Shown: positions 36,505-49,439, counted from the first letter of the stretch. The stretch is 64,000 bases of DNA from Lithospermum erythrorhizon (GCA_019722365.1 JADFUC010000073.1:62001-126000); one strand, 5' to 3'. Translations and numbers: made by a program. Notes: generated from the sequence alone by a model not told the origin.

Positions 36505-37064
36505 TGAAGTATTAGTTTTTATTAATATAAAGTAACAATATAAAGAACGAGCAAGCTAAGCGAAACCAGAAATTGGTAAGACTTGAGACGACTCTGAAAT
36601 TTCAAATTTTTAAGCTAGTGATTAAATCGCTTCATTTATATGGGGTGCCCCTTGGAGTAAATCGATTATTTCCAAGACAAAAAGTGTACAAGATAAAAAT
36701 TGTATAAGGCATACAAAAGGGTGTCTTGTACATTTTTACTATGAAAATAAACTTAATATAATGAATTAAGTGTTTAAACAGCGATAATAAGTAATAACGC
36801 TTCACAAACGGCTTAATGAAATAAATGTCATGTCTTAAGGGATAATGGTCATTGTCTTCTTAAACCTAAATGTGCATAATCCGTAGCATATTAACCCACT
36901 ATTACACCGCATTCTTAAGATTGTCAAATTTGTCATTTCATTGTCAAAAAAGAAATTAACAAACTTCACGATGCTTGATCAGCATCAAAATTTTATTTAA
37001 ATCAAAATTAACAAGTTAATTGATAGAGATAAATAATTTATTGATAAATATTTTTGGTACTACT

Positions 37065-37131
37065 ACAATAGTTGTTGCCACTATTTATAAGCAAATCAAA
37101 TCATAAACCTAAACCTAATTAATAATAGGTG
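37065..37131 (+). repeat. Direct repeat, left copy (partner at 41072-41129)
   Basis: The segment 'acaatagttgttgcca', then 'gcaaatcaaat', then 'ataaacctaaacctaattaa', then 'taataggtg' recurs at 41072-41129. The only large difference is a 10-nt block (ctatttataa) present here and absent there. Confidence 0.75.
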
Positions 37132-37385
37132 AATTTGGACTAGTAGATGACTCCCCGGCTGATCCCATTTGTCTATCACCCTTAATCAAATTCATGGTAA
37201 TTTGATAGAATTTTCATGAATATATAACTATAATAATAACAATAATAATAATAAGAGTAAAAAACATTGAAAATACGTCGTCTGACCATCAACAAGCCGA
37301 AAATACGTCGGCGGAAAGAAGGTCACCAGAATACCAAAACCTCGGCGGCATGAACTTCGCCGGAAAGAAAAATCAATAACTGTCA

Positions 37386-37535
37386 GGAACGCCATTCTTT
37401 TCGAACCTATCAAATTTTAAATACAAGGAACGCCTTTCTTTTCGAACCCTTTAAAGCTTGAAGCAGTAGCTGGCTTGTTCTTTTTGAACCTCATAAAAAA
37501 TTATAACACTTGGGAATACCATTCTTTTCGAATCC
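37386..37535 (+). repeat. Repeated GGAAYGCC-ATTCTTTTCGAAYC motif
   Basis: Near-identical 22-bp motifs occur at 37386, 37427 and 37513, with a weaker version near 37478. Spacing is about 40 to 50 bp. Confidence 0.6.
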
Positions 37536-38311
37536 AACATAAGCGGAATTAAAATACCAACAATGGTACATAATGAATCGGTGTAGAGAACATCAACAAT
37601 TGAGATTTCAAATCATTGGAAACTCAAAAAATATAAAAATACTGGCCTTGATGCAGCAATAATAGTTCATTGTGTATTATTATAATATTATTTGGGGTTA
37701 GAAGTTAAGTTTATGTTCGAGTTGTATTTAACCGAGGCAAAGAGAAACTAAACGAAAAGCGAGCGAGACCTTGCCTGACTCTTGAAAATATCTTGCGAAC
37801 TCATGTTATCATTTCATTATCCGTTCAAAACTCGTCTTACTTTCCCCAGTTAAAGGCTGAACCCCGCGCGCCTATTTTCCATGATTTTTCTTTTCTTCCC
37901 TATCTTGAAAGCTTTGGTCTAAAATTTATTGAAGAGTTTTCAGTCGTCCTCTCCGTTTTAAGGTAAGCTTCGAACCTTTTTGGAAATATTTCATGAATCT
38001 TGAGGATGTGTTGACTTTTTGGTTACTTAGGTTGACCTTGGTTTGATATTGATAATGGTATAGAACTTAGCCATCTAAAACTTAGATTATAGTATAAGAG
38101 GTGATAATAATCGATTTATGGGATTGAAATATGTTGAGAATTATAGTTGACTTTTGTTGACTTTTTTCAAAATGGTTTTAATATGGTATTTCTGATTCGT
38201 TTTGTATCATCAAAACGGATGAAGTGCCATGCATATTGCATTTCTCCAAAGTGAAGTGGAGTATTTTAGAGCTATTATTCATAGGGGCTATGTGACTATA
38301 AACAGAAGATA

Positions 38312-40071
38312 TGTAAAAAGAAAATAGTTTTAGTTATTCATGTCATAATAAAGAATTCTAAAAATCATATAGTAGAATTAATACTCGAGCTTATAATCCC
38401 ACTGAAACGCGATACATTTCGACATAACTGAAAATCGAACGGCAGCACGCATACATTTCGACTCCTAATCACATAGTTAAGTGCACCATCGCTGATCATG
38501 TGTAAAACTGACTCTTGGCGTCACAAAAACTCATCTTAGACTGTATAAGGCACTTGTAAATCACCGTTCAAGTAACCAAGTCTACCGAGATAGAGTAGGA
38601 TTGGATGTTTATAGCCGAAGTCCTGCACTTTGGGAATCGTATAAACACCCTATTCGAAATAAGTCTTAATTGTGATACATCTACCATTCTGGTAGGTCCG
38701 CACATAAATGAGGTTCAATTAAACTTTAGAGTTGGTATGTAATCTTAACAGTCTGCTCTCAGCTTAAGCATGCCTCTGTGAGAAAGCGAGTTATATATAC
38801 GCATAGATTATAAGTATAAAATATAACACTAATAAACATTCGTGATATGACCTACTTGGAAATCTATCTTAGTTCTAAACTTCACGTCTAATCTATTGAT
38901 GATCTCTATCATTTACTGGTACGCTTAGGTGGAGTCTAATTTTCAACTAATTATATTTACATTGAATAATAATAAATTAAATTCTCTCTATTCATTTATC
39001 TTAGGCAAAGATTAACCAGACCGTACTTCCAAAAAATACATTTAAGTCATATCACTAATCTCCTTCTTATCTATTATCAAATTATGTATTATCAATAATG
39101 AAATTAAGGCATATAATAAATAATGGAAAGAACAATATTTTAGATGCACACATATGAGTCTAAATAAATATATGTCATTGCATATTCATCAAACCAGAAA
39201 TATACGATTTAATTGCACAAAAGTAGCAAAGTATTCATAAAGCTATCTTTAGAAGTGTTTTAACAATTAATATTAAATAATAAACATTTCTGAAAATGCT
39301 AGTTATTTAATTTATACTTTTAATAGGATTTAATTTCAGATTATATGTTTAAGAAACTCCAATTATCAAATAATAATGAATTTTTAATTTGCCCAAATCA
39401 ATTCGAACTTCAATAAATCTAGTAATTAAATTAGTAATTAATAGTCTTTATTTTAATTGAATATCAATTATCAATAAAATAACTTCAATCAAAATTAGAG
39501 ACATAAAAGTAGTTAAATTAAATTAATTAAACTAATTTCAACTTGAAATTAATTTAAAAAATAAGTATTTTAGTGGTATTGAAATATTAATTTGAAGCAA
39601 AATTGGATTTAAAATAATTTAAGCAGCAAAGTGAAAACAGCGCCAAAAGGGCTGTTGACCCGTGAAATAACAGCTGATGCTGAGACCAATAGGTGAGCCC
39701 AGCTAGCATGGACCGGTCTCGAACGCCCATCCCAAACCAGTTTCGGACACCCAAACTACAAGACAAAATAGTTGACGTCACGGCGTCGGCAGGTGATGTG
39801 CAGGCCACGTCATTTGATTACGTTGCAATTTTGGCTGACATGTCCCTTTCAGCCACCTGGCTTTGCCTGATTTTAGAATAGTTACTTTTGAAGCGATTAG
39901 TTTTAATCGATTGTCAAAAGTGATAAGATTTTGCTCAAAAAGCAGCAAATTTATAAAAATTCGAAAAAATATTTATGATTTAACTACATTGATTATTTTT
40001 TAAAAAGATTAATAACTAATCATATTTAAATTGTGCTTTAGGGTAAAATTATCTAATAGCAATTTCTAACA
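38312..40071 (-). mobile_element. Solo LTR, copy B of the dispersed repeat at 19980
   Basis: On the minus strand it starts TGTTAGAAATTGC (40071) and ends TTTTTACA (38312), i.e. TG..CA termini, about 1760 bp. Most of its length aligns with 19980-21838. No primer-binding site or coding domain follows either end. The 5-bp flanks (AGATA, CATAA) do not match. Confidence 0.68.
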
Positions 40072-40249
40072 CATAAAATTCGATTCAATAATACGAGAAA
40101 TATTTTCATATATTTGATATAATTATAATTCGTAGCTTTGACTTATGATACCCTTGTTGAATTTCTGGTTAAAATAATAATTATAAATAAACCGAAAACA
40201 GGATTCTATGAATAATATAAAAATAATAATATATGAGTGTACGCTTTTT

Positions 40250-41054
40250 GGAGATTTGCAGCGAAAATATCGAGATACTGAACAATCACGTCGATTAATA
40301 CCACATGAATAATCGCGCCCGATGTGAGCGAACCCGCCACGTGAAACTTTTCTTAGAGCTCTTTAAAATATTAAGCGTAGGCGAGGTTGGACGAGGAAAA
40401 ATCGAGATTTTTCCACCCTCTTGTCGACTAGGAAGAGAAAGGAGGAAGAGAGAGAGAATTCTCAACTTAAAAATCTCGAGAAGAATTGGTCATAGTGATT
40501 TCGGCGCTTTGCTATGGAGCCTTGGCCTCTTTTTTAGAACTTTCGAAGAGAGATGTGGTAAAACTCTTCCACCTCATTTTCTCCCCATCGATCGGTTCCC
40601 AATGACCCAGAGCTTTTTATCCACCAAATCAAGAAGCGTCTTTATGTGGAGAAGAGAGAACGATGCGGAACCTCATCCGTCGTCCCGTTTTAATCGAGCG
40701 TGGGGTGGATTATGATTGGAATTTCGCCGTGTTAACATCACGATTATTTTAAATACAGGAAGTTATAATTAAATTATAGTTCGATTTTAGTTGTTGTGTG
40801 TGACCTCTTAGGCTCGATCGAAATTAGCAATATATTAATTTATGTTTAACCGAACATCATATTAATATATAGATTATGACGAGACTTTAATGTGTCATGC
40901 TTACTTTAATGTCAATCGAGGATTACCTAATATATTAATTGTCCAAAATTAACATATATGTAACTTATTATTATTTAAATGTAATAATCGATTATCTGAT
41001 CCCCTGGTATTCAACGAATATATTTATGAGATATAACATCTCGTATTTCCAACT
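40250..41054 (-). mobile_element. LTR-like copy of the TGTTGGAAAT family, minus strand
   Basis: On the minus strand it starts at about 41053 with GTTGGAAATACGAGATG. It contains 'atgatgttcggtta', 'attgctaatttcgatcgag' and 'gaggtcacacac', matching 8469-9300 and the other copies. The left end is approximate. Confidence 0.55.
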
Positions 41055-41298
41055 TTATTTTTAATTTCTTTACAATAGTTGTTGCCAGGCAAATCAAATA
41101 ATAAACCTAAACCTAATTAATAATAGGTGGACCGGATTCGTCAGAAGCGACTCTTACTAGGTGTAGTACTGTGTGGTACATATTGATATATTTTTTTCAA
41201 ATAAATATATAAGACATTAAAAGTTATTTCAGTTCATAATTGAAAAAAGTCAACTCATTAAAATTAAAATGTGAAAAGCTTTTAGAGATTGATGGAGT

Positions 41299-42267
41299 TG
41301 CGGACAACGAAAATTTATTTAAAAAATAATTAAAATGATTAAGATGACTTAGTCAAATTAATTAAATCAAGCCACTAAAGAAATGCCACGTGACTAGGGT
41401 TGTGATCGAGACCCTAATTTATCATAAAAACCTACGTTAGAACAAGGGTTTTGAGAAAATAGCCCCAAATTAAATATTCATTAAGTTTAGGGTTCGAAGT
41501 TAAAAAAATCCCTAATTTTATTCAATTAAAATGAAATATACTGACCTAAAATTGAAGTGCGAAAGTTACGGGGTTCAAAATGAAGACTCCAAAAGTTACG
41601 GGGTTTCAAGTAGACTATATAGAAGTCCGATTCGATATGAAAATGCGTTTGGCGCAGAAAGATCACGGAACTATGCTTTACATGAAAATAGAGCGCCTCT
41701 TTTTATTACTTGGGCGAAAGTAATTCTCAAAAATTGATGGTTTTGGAATGTTCTTGAGAATTGACGATTAAGATCGAGGATCGCTAAAAGTAAACCAACC
41801 AATTAGAAACAAGTATTCTAAGCCCCGAGGAGCCTACCTAAATGCCCCCCACTCCCCACATATTTTCAAAATTCATATCACATTCACATCATAAAATACA
41901 CAAAAAATATCTGAGAAAATATAGAGAACGATCTCTGAAATTTCTCTAAGTTAAATATTTTAAACCACCAGCAAAACACCACTTGGTGGTTGGAAAACAC
42001 CTCCAGGTAGCCAAAATAGGCGCCTAAAATCAAGAATTATTGCATAAACGCAATAATTCTTCAAGTTTCAAACAAAATCTATAAAATCGTGATTTCAGTA
42101 ACCTTTTAGATATTGAGGGAATAAGCTAAATAGCTCCTAATTGTTCAAAAATCTTGCATGAACCTCATAAATCTCGGGTTTGATTCATTAAGTTTGATTT
42201 AGGAAGGAATACAGCGAGCGTTAGTCCACATAATAGCGACCATACTAGGTCGGCGCGCAGGTGAGAA
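41299..42267 (+). mobile_element. LTR family 3, copy a, left part
   Basis: It begins TGCGGACAACGAAAATTTATTT, aligning with the starts of copies b (TGTAGACGGTAGAAAT, 47102) and c (TGTAGACAGTCGAAAT, 49189). It shares with copy b 'tgaagactccaaaa', 'tactgacctaaaa', 'ccaaaataggcgc' and a 'gcataaacgcaataattc' type block. At 42268 it is interrupted by a chromovirus-like LTR and appears to resume at 44790. Confidence 0.6.
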
Positions 42268-44789
42268 TGTTATAATCCCAGGAACACGAGTCACAGCAAA
42301 TGGGCGACTCGGGTTTAAAAATTACTTTCGTTTCATCAAAAATTTGATTTCCATTAATATTCTCAAAATAATCAGTTTTGAAATTTTAGAAATCCAGTAG
42401 GGGTGATATCTAATCGCTTGACACATATATATACAACATATCCCAAATAAGCAGTAATGCGGTAAGGCTACAAAGAGAGAGTAATCACGAGATTGAGAAT
42501 ACGAAATGGCCTTAATTTGTAAATGAGGCTCAAGAGTTTGAAAGAAAATTCAACAATCAAAAAGCGGTTGTGACCGTCAAAATATAGGAGCGTAGGGGAT
42601 CGCCGGCCACCCGTGCTCACTAGCCACTCGGAACAAACTCCCAGCGGCCTCACAACTGCAGCGTCTGTCAGCTTTGGCGCAAATGAAATGCCGCTCATAG
42701 CGAAAAGGGGTGTAAGCGAAGCTTAGTGAACACTTAACACCGGGGAAACTTAAACCATACGGAGCGAGACAAACGATATTATAATAGCCCAACATGAATA
42801 AAATACGTATATATATATCGGAATACTACCTAATAAAAGTCATCTGATAAGATTCCAAAAGAAGGTCTCGAGGCGTAACATGTTAAGATATAATAGAAGG
42901 TCTGATAAAACACACTATAATCACCTAACATGAAATCACGAGAGACTTCAGCAAGCGACTATAACTACAGTCATCGCTTCCATCTACGTATCTCCACAAG
43001 TATACCACCCTCATGCGCATATACTCAATCCGTCTACTGCGAGGAATGGATCGATCTCTAATAACCAACGATGCTGTATGTAAGTGATAATAGATCTCCA
43101 TTTGCCAAAGTATAAGGCCAAACACCGACAATGCACGTAGCAAAGTGATAATATATCTCATGTTGCATATACCGAAGTATAAGGCCAATAGCGTCACATA
43201 TCTACCGAGGAAGAGGTACTAACTCACAATCATCGACATACGGTCAAATCACGTGCTAGTCACCTCAAAGTCATACATAACTCCAGCAACCTACCAGTAA
43301 CCATTACTGCTCCCAAACAATATCGAGCACTTGCGGCTAAAACATCGTTATGTAGTAATCAGGCTGCCGGCAAGATACGAGAATCTGAAGTGCCCGTGAG
43401 GCCACGAAGTAAATATAAGTTGGGGAGTTGGTATTTTACCTCGACAATCTTCCATTGCGAGGGAATATAACCACATAATCATATCATGGCTCACTGGAAA
43501 TGAATCACACGTAATCACAAGCAATTACGTGTATATTATTCTCGTAATCCTTACAATGACATGTACATCGTTTCTCACATAATCATAACCTGATGACATG
43601 TACATCGTTACCAGCATGTCGTAACGAAATGACATGTACATCGTTTCTCACATAATCATACCCTGACTAACATGTTCACACACAATTTAAAGTAAGTACG
43701 TGAAACGCTTCCGTGAGATAAGTAGTCACACGTGGCTACCACACAAAACCTTAGCCGAACTCAATCACGGTAAGCGCCCTTTCACGTCAACGCTAACAAA
43801 ACACCGAGAGAAAGTATAATAAAGACCTACTACTAGCACTTGGTTCTAAAAAGATCCCCTTTACCAACTCTTAGTGGAACTATTTACAAGCGGTCTAAAA
43901 TAGCCGGATAAAATAATGAATTAATAATCACGGACACAACTTGATCGTTCTCCCGCTAGAATTTCACCTTATCGCTTTAACATTTTCATATCAAATTATA
44001 AGTCATTATATTTAGCCCTAAATGTCCATAATTAACAACTTTGTCTCCAAAATACTCGATTATAAGCTCAAACACAAATCACACTTTTTCAACCTAACTC
44101 CTTTTAATCAATTTTAAATAACAATTTTAACCTCAAAATAACTACAATAAGGTCCCCTGATTAAACTCCTACCATTTAAAGTCTTATAAAAAATATCAAC
44201 CAAAAGTCAACAAAAACCTGAAAAGTCAACTTGACATAACCTCACTCCAGGCAACGCAAATCATGATTTCATCGCTTATATACATCACTTAGCATCCATA
44301 ACAAACTTGAAACAACATAAAATTGAATTATGTCAAAAGTCAACCCAAAAGTCAACCATTAAAAATCAATCAAAACTCATTTTCTTACCTCGAATTCGTA
44401 GGGAAAAGATGTTGGGAAGCACTTAATAATCGACTTGAGGATCTTTATTAACAACGAAATGAAGAAATGGAAGAAAAATTCTTGTAATTTAACAAATGAA
44501 AGTCTACATTAGGAATAGAAAGAAAAGAGAAGATGATTTGTGATATTTTGTGTGTGAATAATTATGGAGATAAGGATGGTGGTTTACTTAACTCTTAAGT
44601 CATGAAAAACCCCTTGCTTTGAGGAGTTTGTGCGAATCAAAGCGAATCGGAGTTATCGAGCAGTGAGCAGTGATCTAACTAACTCGAGATCATCCCCGTC
44701 TCTTGCTACTAAATTATAAATGTAATTGGCTCAAAATAAATTTTCACAATTAATATTATTATCGAAATTAACCAAAGCGTGTTATTACA
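42268..44789 (-). mobile_element. Chromovirus-like (Tekay-type?) LTR, copy 1
   Basis: On the minus strand it starts TGTAATAACACGC and ends GGGATTATAACA, about 2.5 kb. It aligns block by block with 60589-63213, sharing 'gatataatagaaggtct', 'catacggagcgag'/'catacggaacgat', 'agtataaggccaaa' and 'aagtcaac' clusters near the start. The TGTAATAAC..ATAACA termini resemble Tekay-type Gypsy LTRs as I recall them; the lineage is inference. The flanking 5-mers (GAGAA, TTTAT) do not match. No internal domain was seen. Confidence 0.6.
43556..43667 (+). repeat. Tandem repeat, three units of about 37 bp
   Basis: 'atgacatgtacatcgtt' starts at 43556, 43593 and 43629. Units 1 and 3 continue with 'tctcacataatcata'. 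The second chromovirus-like LTR has only a weak version near 62040-62100. Confidence 0.75.
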
Positions 44790-45661
44790 TTTATAGGCAT
44801 TTGGATTCGAGGCGAGAACATCTTTGCTAAGGCCTTATGCGATTGATCGGTATCATCGATAGGTTGGAGCGATCCACACTTCATCTTACGATCACCAGCC
44901 TGTAATAATTTGCTAAGGCACGTTGTAGCATAAGCAGAAGCTCTTAGCAGGTTTGAAAACTTCCGTCGAGTCACCAGCGCCGCCATTCTGTGATAAGTTG
45001 CTAAGGCCTTTGTAGTATAAGGTAGAAGCGGCGATGGGTTCACATTTTCAAACCAAATCTCAGCGAGACCAAATTTCGCTAAGTCCACGCGGAGGCGATG
45101 GAAACATCCGGTACGGTCCCATCTGGGTTATATCCTCCAAGCCACAGCGCTCCGCTTTAGCGGCTGTGAGTCCGTGAATCTAAAGTAGATCGGAGATCAA
45201 GTCCAAGAACCAGATCAAGTCCACCACGGCCCGACACGGGGAATCTGGCGCTAAGGCTCGCAGGCACCGAGATATGTATCAGGAAATCAGGGCCGTGCCG
45301 GTCAGCCAGGGCCGGAATACGTAATTTCAGTAATTTTATCGACCCGAGTCAAGCTTAAATCGAGTTCGAGATCAAGTCGAGGCTCGTACGAGCTCATATG
45401 AGCTCGAGTCAAGCAGCGAAAGGCGTCGCAAATGATGCGCTTGGCAGCTTAGGGATCATGGTTTGGGCCGAGTGTTCACTCTTGATTTGATAAGCCGCTT
45501 GTCTGTGAGGGAATTTTCCCTCACAGTGAGTTTATTTTGTACCCTATCATAAATAATAAAAATTATTCTTTGCATTCTGAGGAGTATTATTTTTTTATAC
45601 TTAGCGATGATATTATTTCAAATACAAGAATATTATAATGCTCTTTTTGTTAACTATTACA
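44790..45661 (+). mobile_element. LTR family 3, copy a, right part
   Basis: The text resumes with 'gctaaggc' and 'gatcaagtcc' motifs like those of copy b (48100-48560). It ends near 45661 (TTAACTATTACA) after an AT-rich 'catcataaataataaaa'-type block, shared with 48680-48700. It carries a strong hairpin at 45503-45526. Confidence 0.5.
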
Positions 45662-47101
45662 GCTAGAGAATAATAGTTAGAGAAGCCCAGGTAAGTTGTC
45701 TGAAGTAAAATATGCGCCGTTAGGACTCGAGCAGGAACGCTTTTTTAGTTGGAGGGTACGGAATATGGATGTCATTAACACAGAATCAGTAATGCGCATT
45801 ATTAATCTAAACAACTAAGTAAATTATCGATATGTCGCTGTCTTTCAACAGTTGATGTCATGAAGGTTCTGTAAGAAAAGCCATTTTCTAGTCTGAAAAC
45901 CATCTCTACATTTGACCTGTTAATTTAGAAATGTTATTAGTGAGTTCATTTGTCCGATCCCATGTTGATTCTTGACCCTGGATGAGTTGGAGTAGAAGTG
46001 CCATCCACTAATATTCCCCTCTTGGAGAGACAGGAGTATACATTTACGCGTTAGTAGTCTCTGTATTCATTTTATTATTATTATTATTATTACTTTTATT
46101 TGATTAAATTTTTAAAATTAAGACTTTATAAATTCACTTTATTAGTTTATATATATAACATACTCTAATTTAGGAGTCGGTCTATAAAAAAAGTTTTGGC
46201 AATCAAAATGAAAAAGAAATTGTACTATAAAATACTGTGCCCTCATTTTAATTTCATCGTGATAATCATTTAAAAAAAATTAATTAATTCTTTTATAACT
46301 TTTTTTTCATAATTTTGACATAGATATTTTCGATTTGTAGCATATATATTCTAATGTTATAATCTCTAATAAAAACTGAGATATAAAATTATTTAATATT
46401 CAATTCAAAGTTGGACTTAATATCATATTTATTTTACAAAAAATAGTGAATATTTATTTGAAAAAACCGAAAAAACCATCCAGATAAAGTGAGATAACCA
46501 AAATAAATAATGAACTATATATGCTTTAGCTTGTGGATTGCAATTTGACAAGAAAAGTGTACTTAAAACCGTGTGATGAACCCCACCAACTATATAAATG
46601 TAATAATATTGTTGCTGCTAACTATTTCAAGTGTAAATGGAAACCAGAATAATGTGAAAGCCAAGAGCAGTATTAATCAGACAAGTGCTTACTTTTAAAA
46701 CAAATAAAGTGCAAATAAAATCTCTTTCTTTTGAAATAATACATGAACCCAAACAAGTACCTAATGGAGTGTCCCAAATTCCCAATATATAATGTCCGAT
46801 TGAGACGTACGTCTTTAGTTTATTAATCTCATGCTAAATGAGATTTGAGAGTACGTTCGTTATATTTTCATACTCGACTCTATCTTTTCCAAGTCATCAT
46901 GATAAATCTCATGAAGTCATCGAATGCATGTGGAGACATTTCTACTTGAAATGATTACATTAATAATCTCTTCTAAATTTTATATACTACTTATTATCGT
47001 CTTTAATTTAAAAATTTGTTCAAATTACTTAACATTTTTTATTTCTTATGCATTTCTTGGCACTATGTGTACTTATGGAGAATCTATTAATAAAATGATG
47101 C
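45662..47101. other. AT-rich intergenic stretch
   Basis: No gene recognised. A short (TTA)n microsatellite lies at about 46075-46095. Confidence 0.35.
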
Positions 47102-48720
47102 TGTAGACGGTAGAAATTAAATAAATTATTTAATTAAATTCGATTTATTTTAATCGGAAAAATCGATAAATTGATCACACGAGCTGCAAGTGACAATTAG
47201 GGTTCAACCCGAACCCTAATAACACGTGTGAAATGATTATACGGGAATTAAGCCCCTGAAATTAAATAAAGTCGAAATTAGGGTTTTTATCATTAATTAA
47301 CCCTAAATTTTAACTCAAACTAGGGTTTCCGTTAAAATAGTACCGGATTGAATTTCAATCGAGGATAGGGCTCAAAAATCCCCTATTTGGCTTGAAATGG
47401 GAGTTTCGGAAGCTTTGAGGCTTAAAATAAAGACTCTGTAGTTAACGTGGTTTAAATGAAGACTCCAAAATAGTCGTATTAATATTTAAAACGTACTGAC
47501 CTAAAAAATAATCCGAACCTATCTCGCTTTCATCAAAAGAGGCGCCTTATGCTCTGAGTGGAGACAAAGTACTTCCATAAAAATCAACGTCTTTATCTTC
47601 GCCTCAAATTCAATGACAAGATCAAAATCCGTGTGATCACGGATCAAATCAATCAAAAAGAGAGTCTAAAAGCCTATAAATACCCTCCCCCATTATAAAT
47701 CGAAAATTGATCCCGGGAATACAACAAAAGCTCCTCGAGAGAATTTAGCAAGGCATTTCTTCATGTAAAACCTCAAGATTCAAGTTTTGGCTTATAAGTA
47801 AAATATCAAATCTTCAACCTATAAGCTTCATACATTTGCCTAAATTGTAGAATCGGTCAGCTAACACAGTACCCTCAACTTCATACCAAAATAGGCGCTG
47901 AATTGGGGGGATAAGGTTGAATTACTGCACAAACGCAGTAATTTCAAGATCAAGACTCAAAAACTGATGAGAATCTGATCATTCGGATCTCATAAATCAA
48001 ATAAACTACGTGGATTGTGCTCCTACAAAGACCCCTTGTAGTAAATCACATTAAGGATATAAGATGCATAGCCCCTGCCTAGTCAAGGTTGAAAACACTA
48101 AGTAAAGTTCGCTAAGGCATCTTCTAATAAAGATGCTATTAGTCCACCCGATAGCTCTCAAGATTAGAATAAGTCGCTAAGTACCCGACTCGCCTAGTCA
48201 GACGAGATCGTTCTCTAAGTAAGTCTCTCATGTATTACATAGCAAATCAAGTCTAAGTCCCCCCAAGTCTGAGAGACTAAAGATCAAGTCCGATAGTCAT
48301 ACGTGTATACTGCCATGTTTTCCTTAGCTCGACCATATCCAAGTCAAAAGACCAAGTTCCCGTAAGCACTGCTTCTCTATCCACTGAGATCACCATCCGA
48401 TCTCCTATCCACCTGGGAATTCAAGTACAACTGCCTAAAGACAATCCAAATCCAACTCGTGATCATTATAACAATCCACGATAAAGTTTCCACCTAATGC
48501 GCCTCAAATTAAGTCTTTAAGTCCAAATCAAGTCCACTACACCAAATCCAAATCCAAAGATCTCAAGCAAATGGCGCATTTAGAGAGCAATAGATCGATA
48601 ATGATTCTCAATCGCTTTGATAAATCTTTCACCTGACAGATTTTCTCCTAAACGAGCTTTTTATCAGATTGACAAGATACATTATAAATAATAAAATCTT
48701 TCTAGCAATTATAGATGGTA
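47102..48720 (+). mobile_element. LTR family 3, copy b
   Basis: Starts TGTAGACGGTAGAAATTAAA. It contains several 'aaccctaa/ttagggttt' telo-box-like motifs (47205-47330) and long blocks shared with copy a. It has no TATA-coupled ORF. The right end, near 48690-48720, is uncertain. Probably a solo LTR of a Gypsy-type element; the class is inferred. Confidence 0.55.
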
Positions 48721-49188
48721 TTATGAATAAAATCATTTAGTCATTGATTGCATAATTTATTGATTAGGGTTTACATACACTTTATTAATTCTTAATTATC
48801 ATGTACCTATATTTTTATATTTTTAGGATGACAGGTATATAAAATTGGAAACAATATTATGTTGAACAAATCATAAATGTGCAGTGGAACATTTGTTAGA
48901 CTATTTGGATTAACCATTATCATTAGCGACGTTAACGGCTTAAATGAGCATGATACTGATCGATCTTTTTTATGATTAGATTAATGATCTGAAGTCTAAT
49001 AGTGTATGGTCCACGCGCAAAAACATATGAAGTTCAAGCTGACTTATAATGGTGCAAAAGTGCAAACTTGTGACTTGAATTCAACCTTCGCCTACATATG
49101 GCCATACACTCATTTGAGTGTGAAAAGTTATTATTCGTTAAAATTTTTATTTATTAATGATTCACTAATAATCGATAGTTATATTTGT
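48721..49188. other. Intergenic stretch, nothing identified
   Basis: A 70-aa ORF at 49006-49218 is not recognisable. Otherwise AT-rich. Confidence 0.3.
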
Positions 49189-49400
49189 AGACAGTCGAAA
49201 TTTATTAATTATTTTTAATTAAACTCAATTCATTTTGAATTAGTCAAATTAATTAAATAGAAATCGATTGTACAAGTTACACGTGACGATTAGGATTTCA
49301 ATTAAATTCCAATAAAAATCCAACACGTGGAAATAGATTCCCGAAAAATAAGCCCCTAAAATTAATTGAATATACCCGATTGGATTCATGAGCGTCAACC
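49189..49400 (+). mobile_element. LTR family 3, copy c (truncated)
   Basis: Starts TGTAGACAGTCGAAATTTAT and matches the first 200 bp of copy b, including 'acacgtg' and 'taagcccctaaaatt'. It ends where the hAT relic begins. Confidence 0.6.
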
Positions 49401-49439
49401 CTCGCCGACGATCCCTAGAAGCTCTATGAGAAGTATCGC

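Larger units (their letters stand above)
36505..38311. other. Intergenic stretch with short repeats
   Basis: No gene recognised. It holds an (AAT)n microsatellite (37230-37255), a short repeated motif at 37386-37535 and one copy of a 60-bp direct repeat (37065-37131) listed separately. Confidence 0.35.

Noticed and set aside
40305..40715. 136-aa plus-strand ORF
   Set aside because: It runs antisense through a solo LTR leader; no domain and no support from homologous copies.
44768..45088. 106-aa minus-strand ORF with LAKFGLAEIWF
   Set aside because: It comes from repeated 'ctaaggc' text in LTR family 3; no recognisable protein.
47205..47335. Telomere-like AACCCTAA motifs
   Set aside because: Scattered single motifs within an LTR, not a tandem array; no interstitial telomere.
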